From contig NW_004440248.1 in NCBI RefSeq assembly GCF_000330505.1, positions 82,320 through 130,879 on the forward strand: a stretch of 48,560 nucleotides of DNA, read 5' to 3'. Shown piece after piece: positions 34,419 to 46,800 of this stretch. The notes under the pieces were generated by a model. That model was not told where the DNA came from. It searched no databases and was given only the letters and a program-made list of their open reading frames with translations. The translations under genes and the position numbers were made by a program. How positions within the stretch are numbered: the stretch's first letter is position 1; each line of letters opens with the position of its first letter. The stretch comes from Entamoeba invadens IP1. Its lineage: Eukaryota; Evosea; Mastigamoebida; Endamoebidae.

Positions 34419-34604
34419 TTGTTTGACAGGATTCTAAAAACGACTGGGTGTGGAGACACTCAACTTCGAGACATGTGGCACTTCAATGTGTTGTTTATCA
34501 GTTTGGCCACAAAATGCAGTTCTGAACGAATGAGGAATCCATTGGTATGGGGTGTGAAATTAAGGTGCACACCATCTTTCGTAAGAAAAGGCGTGAACGT
34601 TTAA
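34419..34604 (+). other. Coding-like relic, identity unknown
   Basis: A less AT-rich 190-bp island with mixed codon-like composition (for example VETLNFETCGTSM in one frame, RDMWHFNVLFISLATKCSSE in another). No frame gives a recognised motif. It precedes the microsatellite and the glucoamylase-like relic, and could be an upstream piece of that gene; I cannot show it. Confidence 0.25.
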
Positions 34605-34709
34605 TTAAAAATTTAAACATTGTAAATAGAGACTGATGTTGTTTAGGGTGGTTGAGTGCCCACTGTTGAGTATTCAAGAAAAGACCACCTATTATTTTGA
34701 TAAAAAAAA

Positions 34710-34884
34710 TATAAAATATAAAATTTAAAATATAAAATATAAAATATAAAATATAAAATATAAAATATAAAATATAAAATATAAAATATAAAATATAAAA
34801 TATAAAATATAAAATATAAAATATAAAATATAAAATATAAAATATAAAATATAAAATATAAAATATAAAATATAAAATATAAAA
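34710..34884. repeat. Microsatellite, 7-base unit (TATAAAA)n
   Basis: About 25 nearly perfect copies of TATAAAA, with one impure unit near 34724 (TTTAAAA). It abuts a 6-base array. Confidence 0.97.
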
Positions 34885-35008
34885 TAAAAATAAAAATAAA
34901 AATAAAAATAAAAATAAAAATAAAAATAAAAATAAAAATAAAAATAAAAATAAAAATAAAAATAAAAATAAAAATAAAAATAAAAATAAAAATAAAAATA
35001 AAAATAAA
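34885..35008. repeat. Microsatellite, 6-base unit (AAAAAT)n
   Basis: About 20 copies of AAAAAT follow directly on the 7-base array. The switch is a single-step change from TATAAAA to TAAAAA units. Confidence 0.97.
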
Positions 35009-35078
35009 ACTGTGATTTCAAATAATTGCAATTAATTTTTATAAAATTAATATTTTGAATACTGAAACCAAATTTTGT

Positions 35079-35991
35079 AGTGACAGAACAGTTCTTGAAC
35101 TGGATTGCAAAAGCGGAGCTTCAAGACGGTGAATTCTCCGCAATGACATACAGCTGATAAGATGGGACATATGTGGAGTTTGTTGAACCACAGCGTGATT
35201 TAGTTGGTGTTGTTTTGTATATGTATTACTACTACACACAAATGACACAAACAAAGGGATTAATTAAGGATAAAACAGACAAACAACGAATAAGAAATTT
35301 GGTGATTTTTTTGTTGTATAGAAATTGGAAAAATATGTAAAACCAGACTATTCGATATGGCAGGAAAGCAGCGATGGATGGACTTCTTTAATTGTTAGAC
35401 TGCAGTACTATGGATTCACAAAAATTCAAGGTCACCACGGATTGTTAGCGGCTGCTATGATGGAAGAGAAGTATTTTAAAGATACTAAAAGAGCTGAATT
35501 ACTGAGAAAGAGAGTGCAGGACCTATCGACTTCATTTGAGAAATTGTTCTGGAATGAAGAGAAAGGGTACTTAGTCCAAGTCATTTGGCATGACAACAAA
35601 AAGTGATTGTCGACACACCGACTAAAACTATGGCGTTCAGTGTCATTGTAGCGGATCAAATAAAGATAAAAAACAGTTTTATAACATTAAAAAGTTCAAC
35701 GCGAAATTTTAATACGGTATTGCTAGACATCCACAAGACTCATACTTCTATTCTTCAAAGTGGAATAATGAAAGAAAAGAAGTCAGTGAAGCAAGCCCAC
35801 TATTAGGAGTTGTCACAATGTTTATAAGTTGGGCTGAATTTTTTTAAGACGAATTCGACAATCATGCAGGCGTAATTAAAAAAAGATTGAATTGGATGAT
35901 TAAACAAACCGGAAACAATTATATGCCATGCGGAGAAGCTGAAGACTAAATCACCGACGACCCAATTATGTCGTCAATGCCTGATATTTAG
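35079..35991 (+). pseudogene. GH15 glucoamylase-like protein, decayed
   Basis: Pieces in shifting plus-strand frames align in order with a GH15-type (alpha/alpha)6 barrel. They are EQFLNWIAKAELQDGEFSAM, a stop, DGTYVEFVEPQRDLVGVVLY; then, after an indel in a T-run near 35310, KYVKPDYSIWQESSDGW, HHGLLAAAMMEEKYF and LFWNEEKGYLVQV; then frame-changed ASPLLGVVTMF and MPCGEAED with stops. The SIWQES..GW and LLAAA context is that of the SIWEE region of glucoamylases. Working enzymes release glucose from starch or glycogen ends. Several stops and frameshifts make this a pseudogene. The start is missing, or lies upstream of the microsatellite. Confidence 0.65.
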
Positions 35992-37392
35992 ACAAAAATA
36001 AAGCTATATTTTTGTCCGCCAAATAACGTTTGAGACGAGATAACGTTTAAAAACTGACTCTTTAAACAATAAAATAATATCTTTTTAAGTTTTTAAAAAT
36101 AAACATATTATTTTTTAATAGTATTTATTTTATTTTTTCATGAGTTGATATATTAAATTAACATATTATTGTTATAGTTTAAATTGTTAAAACTTAATTG
36201 TTAAAACTATAGAACTTTTTAATTCAAATTTTTAATGATTACGCCCAAATGTTTGTTTTATTATCTATTATTATAACATTTTGATGTATTATATAATTCA
36301 GTTGCAATCATTGTTGTAATTACTTTTGTTTATAGACCAATTTGTGGTTATCATTGTATATCATATATCGATTTGATATCAAATTATAATAATAAACTGG
36401 TTTTATTTATAGCAGTCTTTGATAAAAATAATCAACTTGAATTATTTTTTTACATATCTTAGAACCAAGTGGTTTTCAATATTCAAATTTTTAAGAATGG
36501 TTATTCTTTAATTTTTTTATAAACGTTGAATAATGAATATATTTTTTATAGAATTATTTTATTTTGTTAATAAAAACAATCGAAACATATTTATTTATAA
36601 TACAAAGGCCTCTACAAGTATTTCGTTTATAAAAGTAAACAAATTATAATTTTCAACAGATGTAATTCATGTTTGTTATATGTCGGATTGTGGAAATTGG
36701 ATAAAAGAAATAATAAATATCAACAAATACAGTAAAACCCACCAAGAACGGTACTTCTGAAAAGTGGGGTTTTTGAGAGTGTACGTTAACAACAAAATAT
36801 TATTAAAGTATGAGTTAAGTACCTCAGTATATCAGGCACCTTTTATTTATTATATTGATCCTTTAAATATATAAATTAATTATCAATATTATTCGACACA
36901 TCATCGAACACGTGTTCAAGCTTTAAAGCAGCTTTAAAAAGTCTTTACATATTGTCGCGGACTTTGTCACTTATCAGCTTTGTCTCTAGCTGCTATTCTT
37001 CTTTTCTATCTATATTTTTTTCCTTCGTTTTGTCAAGGCTTTATGTATTTTTTGTATTATTGAAATTTTTTATTAAAACTATTAAAACTATTATAATATT
37101 ATTTAATACTTTTATATTATTTTTTATTTAAATTATAGTAAATATAAGGTATGTAGTATTTCAAAAAATAATTTTAAGTTCTATAACAAAAAATCAAAAA
37201 GGTGGACAAAATAATGTCTTTTTTAACAATTAAGTGTTAAGATAAAAGTTTAAATGAAACGAATTATTAATGAAGCATTATGATAATGAATATAATTACC
37301 ATTTTGTCTGAACTTTTACAAAAATAATCATAATTCATTTGAATTGGTTAATTTATTTGGTTGTATTTCAATTTGAAATGTTTATAAAACAA
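35992..37392. other. AT-rich spacer, 3' flank of the receptor kinase
   Basis: No gene seen. A lone pogo-type end (see 36728) and a less AT-rich stretch near 36900-37000 are the only notable points. Confidence 0.45.
36728..36752 (+). repeat. Solitary pogo-type element end
   Basis: TACAGTAAAACCCACCAAGA matches the left end of the MITE at 32696 with few changes. No matching right end is visible downstream, so this is a truncated or decayed copy. Confidence 0.6.
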
Positions 37393-40300
37393 TCATAATA
37401 AATTTTCAAGTTGGTCCACTACTATCTCCATTTGTGGACGACTTTTGGGGTCCTGGCACCAACACAGAGCGATGATGTTGTACTGCTCTTCTTCTATTGG
37501 ATCTTTTCTTTTCAGTCGATTGTTGTGAATTACAAACTCTGCGATTTTCCATGGAAATTTGAATGTGTCATTTTGGTAAGCCTCAGACCACCCAAAGACT
37601 TCATACATAGTGACTCCAAATGAAAAGACATCAGCTGGTTTTTTATATTTCTCTTTGTTTAAAATTTCCGGAGCCATATACACTGGAGTTCCAATACCTT
37701 TTGTGAATGTCATGTTGGTCATCAGCATGTTGACATTTCTCGCGCTTCCAAAGTCAGTCAATTTAGCATTGACTTTCTCAATCAAGTCAAGTGAAATAAC
37801 AAGAATGTTGTCGGGCTTGATATCTCTGTGTAATATCCCATTTTCATGTAAATACAGTACACCTCTAGCTCCATCTATCAGCATTTTAACCCGAAGTTTC
37901 ATTGGCGGAATTTGTTCATTTTTTCTGTGTTTGATCAAGTCTTGTAAACTGCCATATTGTGCAAATTGTGTGACCATACATATCTTGTTTGGTATAAAAA
38001 CAGCTCCATAAAAGTGGACAATATACTCACTTCTAAATTTGTCTAACATTGACACTTCATTTTCGAATTCATCAATGAGTTTGTCTGTGTCATTTGACTG
38101 TTTCATTTTCTTGATAGCAACAACGTTTCCTCTGTAAGTTCCTTTGTAGACAATTCCAAACGAGCCTTCACCAAGTTTCTTGTCTTCTTTCAACTCGTCG
38201 TAATCTAATTTTGTCGAGTTTTCTGTTGTGATTTCAATGGCAATTGGAACAGACACAGTCTCGCCATTTTCGATGTTCATTGTGACTATCATCATCTCGT
38301 CGTGCAATTTCAGTGAACAGTGCGGTGTCACAAATACCTCAAATTCGCATGCTTCGCCTTTCTTCAGAGTCACCAATTGCGGCTCTGTGCGAATTGAGTA
38401 TTTATCACAGCCGCCACGTGTTGTGATTTGGACTTTCAAAATGCCTTTGCCTTTGTTGCCAACACAGAGAAGTTCACGTGATTCTTTTTCGACGGGAATG
38501 ACTTCACTGGTGTCATCAAATGTCAGCGACTTTTTGTTTGTCATGACATTGTCATTTAACACACTCATTGCGATGTTTGAACGACTCATCTTAAAAACAC
38601 AGATATTTTCCATTTTCTTTGTTTCCTTGCGCTTTTGTAAAACGACTATTGTAATTACAATAATACCTATGATAATGAGTACTATAATGAAAACGGAGAC
38701 AATTGGGATGCCAACTACAACGCCGTAATTTGTTGTGTGAATGCAACTCAACATGTCGTCACTCAACTTGTAGTTGTCATCACATTTTGAACATTTGTTG
38801 TTGGCAGATTCAACACAGTTTTCGATGGTTGTGTAATGCGAACAAACACCTGTCACAAGAACGCTGTATTTTACACAGTCGGTGCACTCATCGATGCCAT
38901 AACATTGTGTACACGTGTCTTGACACTTCACACACAAATTGTTGGAGAGATAATACCCACTTTCGCATAGCATACAACCAACTGTTGTTTTGTTTGCACA
39001 CGAAGTCAACTCGCTTTGTGGAGAACACAATTTGGTGACATTTGATGACGTACGATAAAATGCCTCTTCGCACACAACACAGTTTCCTTCGTTTGTGCAC
39101 GACTTGCATGACACATCACAGCTTATGCATGTTGACCCATCAGATGACCGCATGTACCCATCTTTACAAGTTACACACCCGCGATATGTTGACATCAACA
39201 CGTCACACACACTGACAAGTGCGTTGATTTCAGTGCAAACGCCGTTGCTGTTTGCATACGAGTAGTCGTCACACTTTGTGCAGAATGTCCGATTCGAACA
39301 GTAGACACAGGGATACTCACACTTCACACACATCCGGTCTGCGAGGTAATACCCACTGAGGCACCTCAGACACCCCTTTGTGGTGCTCACTTCACAGTGG
39401 CTGTCTGTCTGTGTGTCTACGTTTTTAGTTGTTTGTTTGGTGGTCTCATTTGGAAGTGTTTGTGGCACACACGAAATTCCATTGAAATTGTAATCGGACT
39501 CACACTCGACACATTTGGTGTTGAGTGACGAGACAACACCACAATTAGACAAAACGCCAGTCTTCTCTTTGCAGCCATCAACATCTTTGTAATAGCCACT
39601 CTCACATGTGACACACACTTTGTCAAATGAACTGCAATGAATTGACTGGGTGTCTGTGCACACACCGTCAACGTTGATGGAGTTGTTACACACGATGCAA
39701 ATATCTCCATTTTGGTTGTCACAATTTGCACTGTTTTGTGAGCATTTTCCTTGTGAGATGTGTTGTTTTGAATTACACTTAGTACAATCACCATATGATA
39801 TTACAGAACACATAGTATTAGTTGTACACACGCCATCTATCAACAATTTGTTTTCTTTACATTTCAAATCGGTGATAACTCCATTTGAAATGACACACAC
39901 TTCACTCTCACACTGTTCAACGGTGTTGTCGTTTGTTGTGTGATATCCACTGATTGCCAAGTAGCAGTACTCATTGTGTGATGTTTCACAATTTTGTTTT
40001 GCTTTGCCACACGACACGTCATCAACACAATACAAACACTCGGTGCCAATTTCTCTGTTGATTTCATATTTACAATTTGTGTTAACAACACAATTGCCAT
40101 TTGATGTGATCACATCTGAAACGCATTTGTCACAGCCGTGTTGCGAGTATTTCTCACACTTCTCGTGCTTAACATTACAAACACTGTTTAACAACATTGT
40201 TGTTGTATCACACGAATAACACATTGTATCGATTTGGTTGATGCACCCATCCATGTTGGTGCGTAATTGGTGGTCATATGTGTTGTAGTATGTTGTAGTT

Positions 40301-42788
40301 GTGTATCCCAAATTGCACGCCTTCAAGTCACTTGAAGTGACGTATGGCGCAAAACATGTGGTGCAAATGTGTTGATTATTGACAAAGTCTGCAATCTGAC
40401 ACTTTGGGATGACATTGTACGAGTAGTCGCATGTCGTTTCTGTGACTTTGACCATCCCAACTTCACATGCAACGCAACTGGTGCCAGTTGATATCATGTT
40501 GCCTGCACATGAGAGACACGTTTTTGTTGTTTTTGAACACGTCAGACAGTCGTTGTGAATATCACTACATGGTTGACAGTCGGCACTTTCATTCAAATAA
40601 AATCCATCTTCACATGATACACAAATACCATCTGATGTCTCGTCTGTGCACAAATCGAATATCCAGATGGAGCACACGACACACAGCTGTTGTCAACTCT
40701 CTTGTTGCCGACTTCGCACGATGTGCATGCACCACTTTTTCTGTCACATTTCTTACATTCAGTGGAACACTGTTGGCACTGCAAAACACCGCCTTCTGAA
40801 TATGTGAGGTCGCCACACAATGTACACACTCCATTGTCAAAGCCATATCCAGCAGCACATATGAGACATTTTCCATCTGTTGCATTGCACCTTGCACACG
40901 AAGAGTCACACAACTTGCAGGTGGTTTGTCCAACAACATCTTGGTATGCCATCTCACCACAACTCTGACACACAGAACTCATGTAGTAAGTTCCCTTTGG
41001 ACATATGGCACACTTCCCAGCTGCAAGACCATACCCAGTCACACAGTTGACACAATACCCATTTGTCGCATCACACCCATCACAATGACTGTCACATTGC
41101 TGACAAGATGGTGAACCAGCAGTTGAGTATGTCATCTCTCCACAACTTTTGCACTCAAAAGAGCCTTCACCAGCATAGGTACCCGCCTTGCATGTGTCAC
41201 AATTGTTTGTTGTTTGATTTGCCATTGTTCCCGAATTGCACAGTGAACACACTCCATTCGAATAAACAGCACCACTCACACAGGCTACACACTTGCCACT
41301 TGTTCTTTCACATGGTCCTTGACACAAAACATTACACGTTTTGCAACTTGTTGATCCTGTTGTGTTGGCATAAGTCCCATCTGCACATGTAGAACATTGC
41401 AAACTTTTTGGTGATGATGAATATGTCCCAAGTGGACAATACTCACAATTATTTGCAACACTGTATGTACCAGCACTGCAAATAGAACATGTTGTAGTTG
41501 TAATTCCCATACCCGACTCACACGACGTGCAATACCCATTTGTCTTATCACAACTCAAACACGTCGAACTGCAACTTTTGCACGTTGTGCTTCCCGCCAA
41601 CGAGTATTGCATGTCGGCACACGTTACACAACTTCCACCACTTTGGTACGTGCCAGCTGAACATGTGTCACACATTTTACCGTTCAGAAAATATCCATCA
41701 TAACAAGATAAACAATTTCCATTTGTTTGGTCGCATGTTTTGCAACTTGTCGAACATGCTGTACACCCACTTGAACCACCGAGTGAGTAATCCCCAGTCG
41801 CACACTTTGAACACAACGAAGTTCCACCACTCGAATAATACGATGCGGGACATATCGAACAGTTCTTATTTGACGAATCGTACGAATAGCCAACATTACA
41901 TGAAATGCACTCCCCCGTCGTTTTTGAACACACTCCACAACTCGTGGAAACACATTGTACACACGTCGAACTTCCAGATGTGGAATAAAACCCATCCGCA
42001 CACGTTTTACACGACGAACTTCCTTGTTCATCTGCATAAGTTCCTGCTCTACAATCAGTACAATAAGCACTTCCGCTGCTCGAATATGTTCCTCGACCAC
42101 ACGTCACGCATTTTGTTGATGACACTGTGTATTCAGAGCGTGTTCCTGCAGCACATTCTGTGCATTTTGCACTGCCAGAAGATATCGAATAATACCCACC
42201 TTCACACGAAGTGCATGTAGATGCCCCTTTATTTGAATAATACCCTGCATTACATGGATTACAAGACGAAGCCCCAGTACTATTTGAATGTGTTCCAGCA
42301 GTACACTGTGTACAACTTGGTGATCCCAAAGAAGAATAAGATCCAGCATTACAACTTGTGCATTTGGAAGACCCGGATGATGAATATGTACCAGCTGAAC
42401 AAGTTGAACATGAAGAAGCTCCGCTACTGGAATAAGATCCCGCACTGCATTTCGTGCATTTAGAAGCACCAGTACTAGAATACGTTCCCGCTGAACAAGT
42501 TGAACATGAAGTAGACCCAGTACTCGAAGCGTATTTACCAGTAGAACACTGGGTACACGACGATGACCCAGAGCTTAAGGCATAAGATCCAGGAGAACAC
42601 TTTGTACATGATGAAGAACCGGAGTTTGAATACGAGCCAGAAGGACATGAAATACATGATGTCGTTGTACCACCCGAAGAATAAGTCCCCGCTCGACAAG
42701 AAAAACAAATCGTTCCAGAAAGGTACTGCCCACTACTACATGATGTTGCGGCAAACACTCTCGTTGTTAATAAAAACAGACATAACAT
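37393..42788 (-). CDS. TMK-type transmembrane receptor kinase, CXXC-repeat ectodomain, one frameshift
   Basis: Two long frames overlap at 40593-40677 and together give about 1,800 residues. Frame 1 starts at 42788 with signal peptide MLCLFLLTTRVFA. It then has Ser/Gly-rich repeats (CSAGTYSSSGASSCSTC, about 16-17 residues each, ephrin-receptor/GCC2 style) and more spaced CXXC modules. Frame 2 continues the CXXC modules. It has one TM helix (VGIPIVSVFIIVLIIIGIIV, around its residue 655), a juxtamembrane beta-sandwich-like region (about 720-815) and a full kinase: GEGSFGIVYKG, VAIKKMK, HRDIKPDN, DFGSARN, GTPVYMAPE, SRPQMEIVV. All catalytic residues are present. The apparent start of frame 2 is a GTG inside the cysteine repeats, so two separate genes are unlikely. 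The break is a one-base error, a real frameshift or recoding. The likely role is cell-surface sensing. Confidence 0.88.
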
Positions 42789-42820
42789 GAATTTAATAAA
42801 TTATTCAATTGAATTAAACA

Positions 42821-42828
42821 AGTTCATT
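42821..42828 (-). promoter_or_regulatory. GAAC-like core element of the receptor-kinase gene
   Basis: AATGAACT on the minus strand, 33-40 bases before the ATG at 42788. It matches the start of the Entamoeba GAAC core promoter element. It is placed slightly further out than the local AT-rich stretch that could act as TATA. Confidence 0.5.
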
Positions 42829-42861
42829 TTGTAAACTTTTATGTTTTTTAATTATACTAAA

Positions 42862-43040
42862 GTTTGTTTTTAAACGTTATCTGGTTTATTTTGGACCAAA
42901 AAATTAAAATATTTCGGGAAGCAGTCCCAAAAATTTATTTCAATTGTTTCGTGTTTTTTTAAGTATTATTTAATGCCCGTAGTTTAAACAAAATTAAAAC
43001 TATTTTATGTTTAATAGATAACGTTAAAAAGCCGACTTTA
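42862..43040 (+). repeat. Diverged copy A of a duplicated relic
   Basis: It shares ordered sequence with 43331-43512: GTTTTTAAA.GTTATCTG, TTTTGGACCA, AAATATTTCG, GTCCCAAAAA, CAATTGTTTCG, TAATGCCCG, ATTAAAACTATTTT and ACGTTAAAAA. It is AT-degraded compared with copy B. Confidence 0.75.
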
Positions 43041-43330
43041 TATTTATTAATTATAATATATATTTTTTTTAATTAATAATAACCTATAAAAACACATTAA
43101 AAGTTATTTTAACGAAATAACCGTTAAACAAAAAAAAACAATTTAATCAAACTTAAAAAAATTTCTATTAAAGATATTAATTCTTTTATAGTTTTTGACT
43201 AATTATGAAAAGCATGATTAATTAAATCGATTATTTAATTGTTAAAAGTTTAATTCACAATTAGAGCCAAATAAAATCTTTTAACTCGCCGACGTACTTA
43301 ATTCCCATCAAACCAATACTGTAAAAAAAG

Positions 43331-43512
43331 TACAGTCTGTTTTTAAATGTTATCTGATGCCTTTTGGACCATATAGATTGAAATATTTCGTAGAAGCCGT
43401 CCCAAAAACCCATCCCAATTGTTTCGGGGTTTTTCACGCTTTACCTAATGCCCGATGTTTAGACAATATTAAAACTATTTTTTGTCCACAAGATACGTTA
43501 AAAACATATTCG
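43331..43512 (+). repeat. Copy B of the duplicated relic
   Basis: The better preserved of the pair. It holds a 61-codon open stretch from 43357 (MPFGPYRLKYFVEAVPKTHP). The two copies lie in the same direction, about 470 bp apart. Confidence 0.75.
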
Positions 43513-43745
43513 GGTCGTTACGAAACCCCTATAATTTTCTAAAACCCCAAATCGTCGATTGATTGGTCAAAACCAGAAAAAAAATATTATATATTTAGAA
43601 ACAACATTTTCGGATAACGATTGCAAGCCAACTCCACAAACTTGTTGTTGAAACGTGTTCTCCGATGTCACTTCTTGTGGTTTTACACGAGACGCGGCTT
43701 GTTATAATCATGTATTGAACAGTTATAAACAAATATATTTTTTTA
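43357..43745 (+). pseudogene. Cysteine-containing coding relic, family unknown
   Basis: The first part, 43357-43542, ends LKTYSGRYETPIIF. In another frame from about 43601 it reads TTFSDNDCKPTPQTCC, a stop, then NVFSDVTSCGFTRDAACYNH up to about 43720. Cysteine spacing and the less AT-rich composition suggest a former secreted cysteine-rich protein. I do not recognise it. Confidence 0.4.
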
Positions 43746-43852
43746 TAATTTCCATTTGTATAATTTGTTTTTGTTTTTGTTATACAACACTTCTAATTGT
43801 CCAATTTTATATCGTACTTGTTCTGAATAACTTCGTAATTAATGTTCTTTGA

Positions 43853-46800
43853 AGCTTGAGGAATTTAAGACAAATTGATGGGTTTTTACCATACCTGTAA
43901 ATTACTTATTTTAAAATAATGAATAAATTAATACCTGTACATTGACCATCATATGTTATTTATGGAAAAGGCTCAAAAAAATAAAAAAAACAGACAGACT
44001 ACAAAAATTATTAAAACCAATGCATGTTGTTCATTTTACACAATTCAAAAAAGTATGATGGTTAAATTCACTTTCCAGCACACTGAATACGACAGTTTAT
44101 GTTTACCGATTAAACTTGAATAACTTGGTTTTTTTCTTAAGTCTCTATATTTTTTAAAAATTAACACAATCACATATAGTTTCATTAATAGTAAAAGTAA
44201 ACCAGAAGAATTACCATTTTTTCAAAAAAATAAAACTTATAACCATATTATAACATTCCACAATCGCATAATTTATCTCTAAATTTCATGTAATAAAACA
44301 CTTATGGGATATAAAATATGTAAAAAAACAACATTTTAAATTGTTTTTGATTTTTAGGGTTTTTTCAAAAAAAACAAAAAAGTGATAAATTATCCCGATA
44401 ATTTACATAATATTAATCATATATCAAAATAAAAAATTATAATTATTTGTGTTATATTTTTTAGTAAATACATATTTTTTAATAATTACAAAAACAATTA
44501 TGAGATCAAAATTATATTCTTTTTTATTCGAAAACAGAAAAACCAAATGTTTTTTGTTTTTTTCATTTTTTTGTGAAAAAACATGGTTCTTTTTTAATTT
44601 TTAGTGAGATACAAATTATTAGATCACAACAAAAAGGCAATATTAGCCTTTTTGTGAAAAAACATGGTTCATTTTAAATTTTTAGTTTTATATTAATTAT
44701 TAGATTATTGTTAATTCAGATTGATTATTTATGACCCAAACTATTAATCACAAAACAACTGTATCAATTTCCTTAATACCTGATCAACAATTCAAAATAA
44801 ACCAAATTTCGAATCTGTTACAATGAAAATGACATATTTAATTTTCCAAATTTAAGAAAATTCATATTATTTACAAAAATATGATGAACTTTTTAAATTT
44901 TCTTTTTTTGTTTTTAATGTTCTTTTCTTTTTTTCTTTATATTTGTTTATTTTACTGAATTTAAACAATTTAAACAATTATATTATATTTGAAATTTAAA
45001 ATAAATTATTTTTATATTAATAAACTATACTTTAAGGTCATATAAATACAAATTATCACAGGTTCTTGAATATATTTATATATCAATTAAAAATAAATGG
45101 ATTTGGTTATTTTTTTGGAGACGAAAATTCATAAACAACTTAATTATTCAATTAATTAAACATTAATTATTTGATTAAAATCAAAATTATATAGTAAACT
45201 GTGTAATTTTAGTTTCATGATTTTTTTTAACGTGTTTATTTTTTAATATATAGTTTAATACAATTATTATTATGGTTTATTTTTTTGTTTGTTTTACATT
45301 TATTCTTTTATGTAAAATAAATTTATAGGTTCAAACAATAGTTCATTTTAATTGTTTATAGTTATGAATAATGAGTTCAAACTCATTAATTTTAAGTTTG
45401 GTCAAAACTTGAATGTCTTTTTTGATTAACACTTTCACAACCCAAAACTTTTTTTAAGAAGAAAAATAAGTAAAAAGGAAATTGTCCAAATCATTTTTTA
45501 TTATTTTTATTCAAAAACCCCTTTCTAACCCAAACCGGCCAATAGTCAGTTTTATTTTACTTAAAACAATTAACAAATGAGAACTCAATTACCTAAGATG
45601 ATCAAAAATAATCTTTTGGATGAAATTTCATATCACTTTATCGTGTTTCAACACTTAATATAAAAACTCTACATCGTCAATCCACTTTATGACAAACAAT
45701 GTCAAATAGTCACACTAACAAATATAACGACAATATAAACACCAATATCGTTATAATCAAATGACAATATTCTCTTTATAAAAAAACAACCAAATATATT
45801 AAACCATCATTAGACCCCATCTTTCTTTTTTAAGCTTTGCTCTTGTTTTACACAAACAAACTCATTCATGTTTATTTGTGTGACTATAAAATATACAATT
45901 CAAATTTGAGTTGATACAAAAATAAATAAAAAATTTCAAAATTTTGTTTTGTGTATGAAGGCAAAAAAAGGGTTTAGGTAAAAGAAAAAAAATAAAAATT
46001 AATAATTATTACGTTTCGGTTTTGAACGTGTTAATCATTTAAAAAATTTACACCAAACATTATTTCTTATTAAACATAAAAAAAATATAAAAAACTGCAA
46101 TAAATATGATTTTTGTATTAATATTGTTGTTATTTTTTTGTCAAACACATTAGATGATTTTCTAAATACATCAACCTATTATATTTAGTATTTAAAGAAT
46201 TAAATTCAATCAATACTAAAATAGACAGTTGATTAACTATCATAGGCCAATTTTAAAATTAGTTGAACTTGTTTTTAATATAGCTTTTAAACATTTTCGA
46301 ATAACCTTTATTGTATTTTATCTATAATATATGTATTTACAAATTATATTTTAATAAAAATATTTTAAAATCATTTTTTATTTGTCTTATTTTGAAATAT
46401 ATATATATTCAAACTATTAGCTAGTGAAAAAATAATATCAATTGTAATATGTAAATTAAATGTTATATTTCATTACACATATCATAAAACGTTTAAACAT
46501 CTTAAAATATAAAATATCGTCTCAAAATTAAATATTAGTAATAATTTTTGAATGTAAAAACAGAACATAAACAATTTTCTTTAAATAATATAAAGATTTT
46601 TCAAATATTGTTCTTTTGTTTATTGTGTGTTATTCAAATAACGTTTTAAAAACAATACTCTGAAAAATTATGTTATTATCTTTTAATTATGTCTTATATA
46701 TTTTTCAATAATATTATTTATCTAATTAATGATTTGAGTTAAATTGTTATTTAATTCTACTCAACAAAAATAATTCTCTGTTTATTTTCAATATTGTTTT

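Noticed and set aside
34710..35008. Possible CRISPR-like array
   Set aside because: The units are contiguous 6-7 base microsatellites with no unique spacers, and the window is eukaryotic.
34498..35031. A 177-residue minus-strand ORF rich in LF and ILYFIFY repeats
   Set aside because: It is a direct translation of the 7-base and 6-base microsatellites and is not a membrane protein.
37393..40677. A separate second receptor-kinase gene beginning near 40677
   Set aside because: The start is a GTG within a CXXC repeat, there is no signal peptide or promoter, and the repeats continue those of the upstream frame.
37411..42790. Plus-strand and alternative-frame ORFs across the receptor kinase
   Set aside because: They mirror the cysteine repeats and kinase codons of the minus-strand gene; none has an independent motif or promoter.
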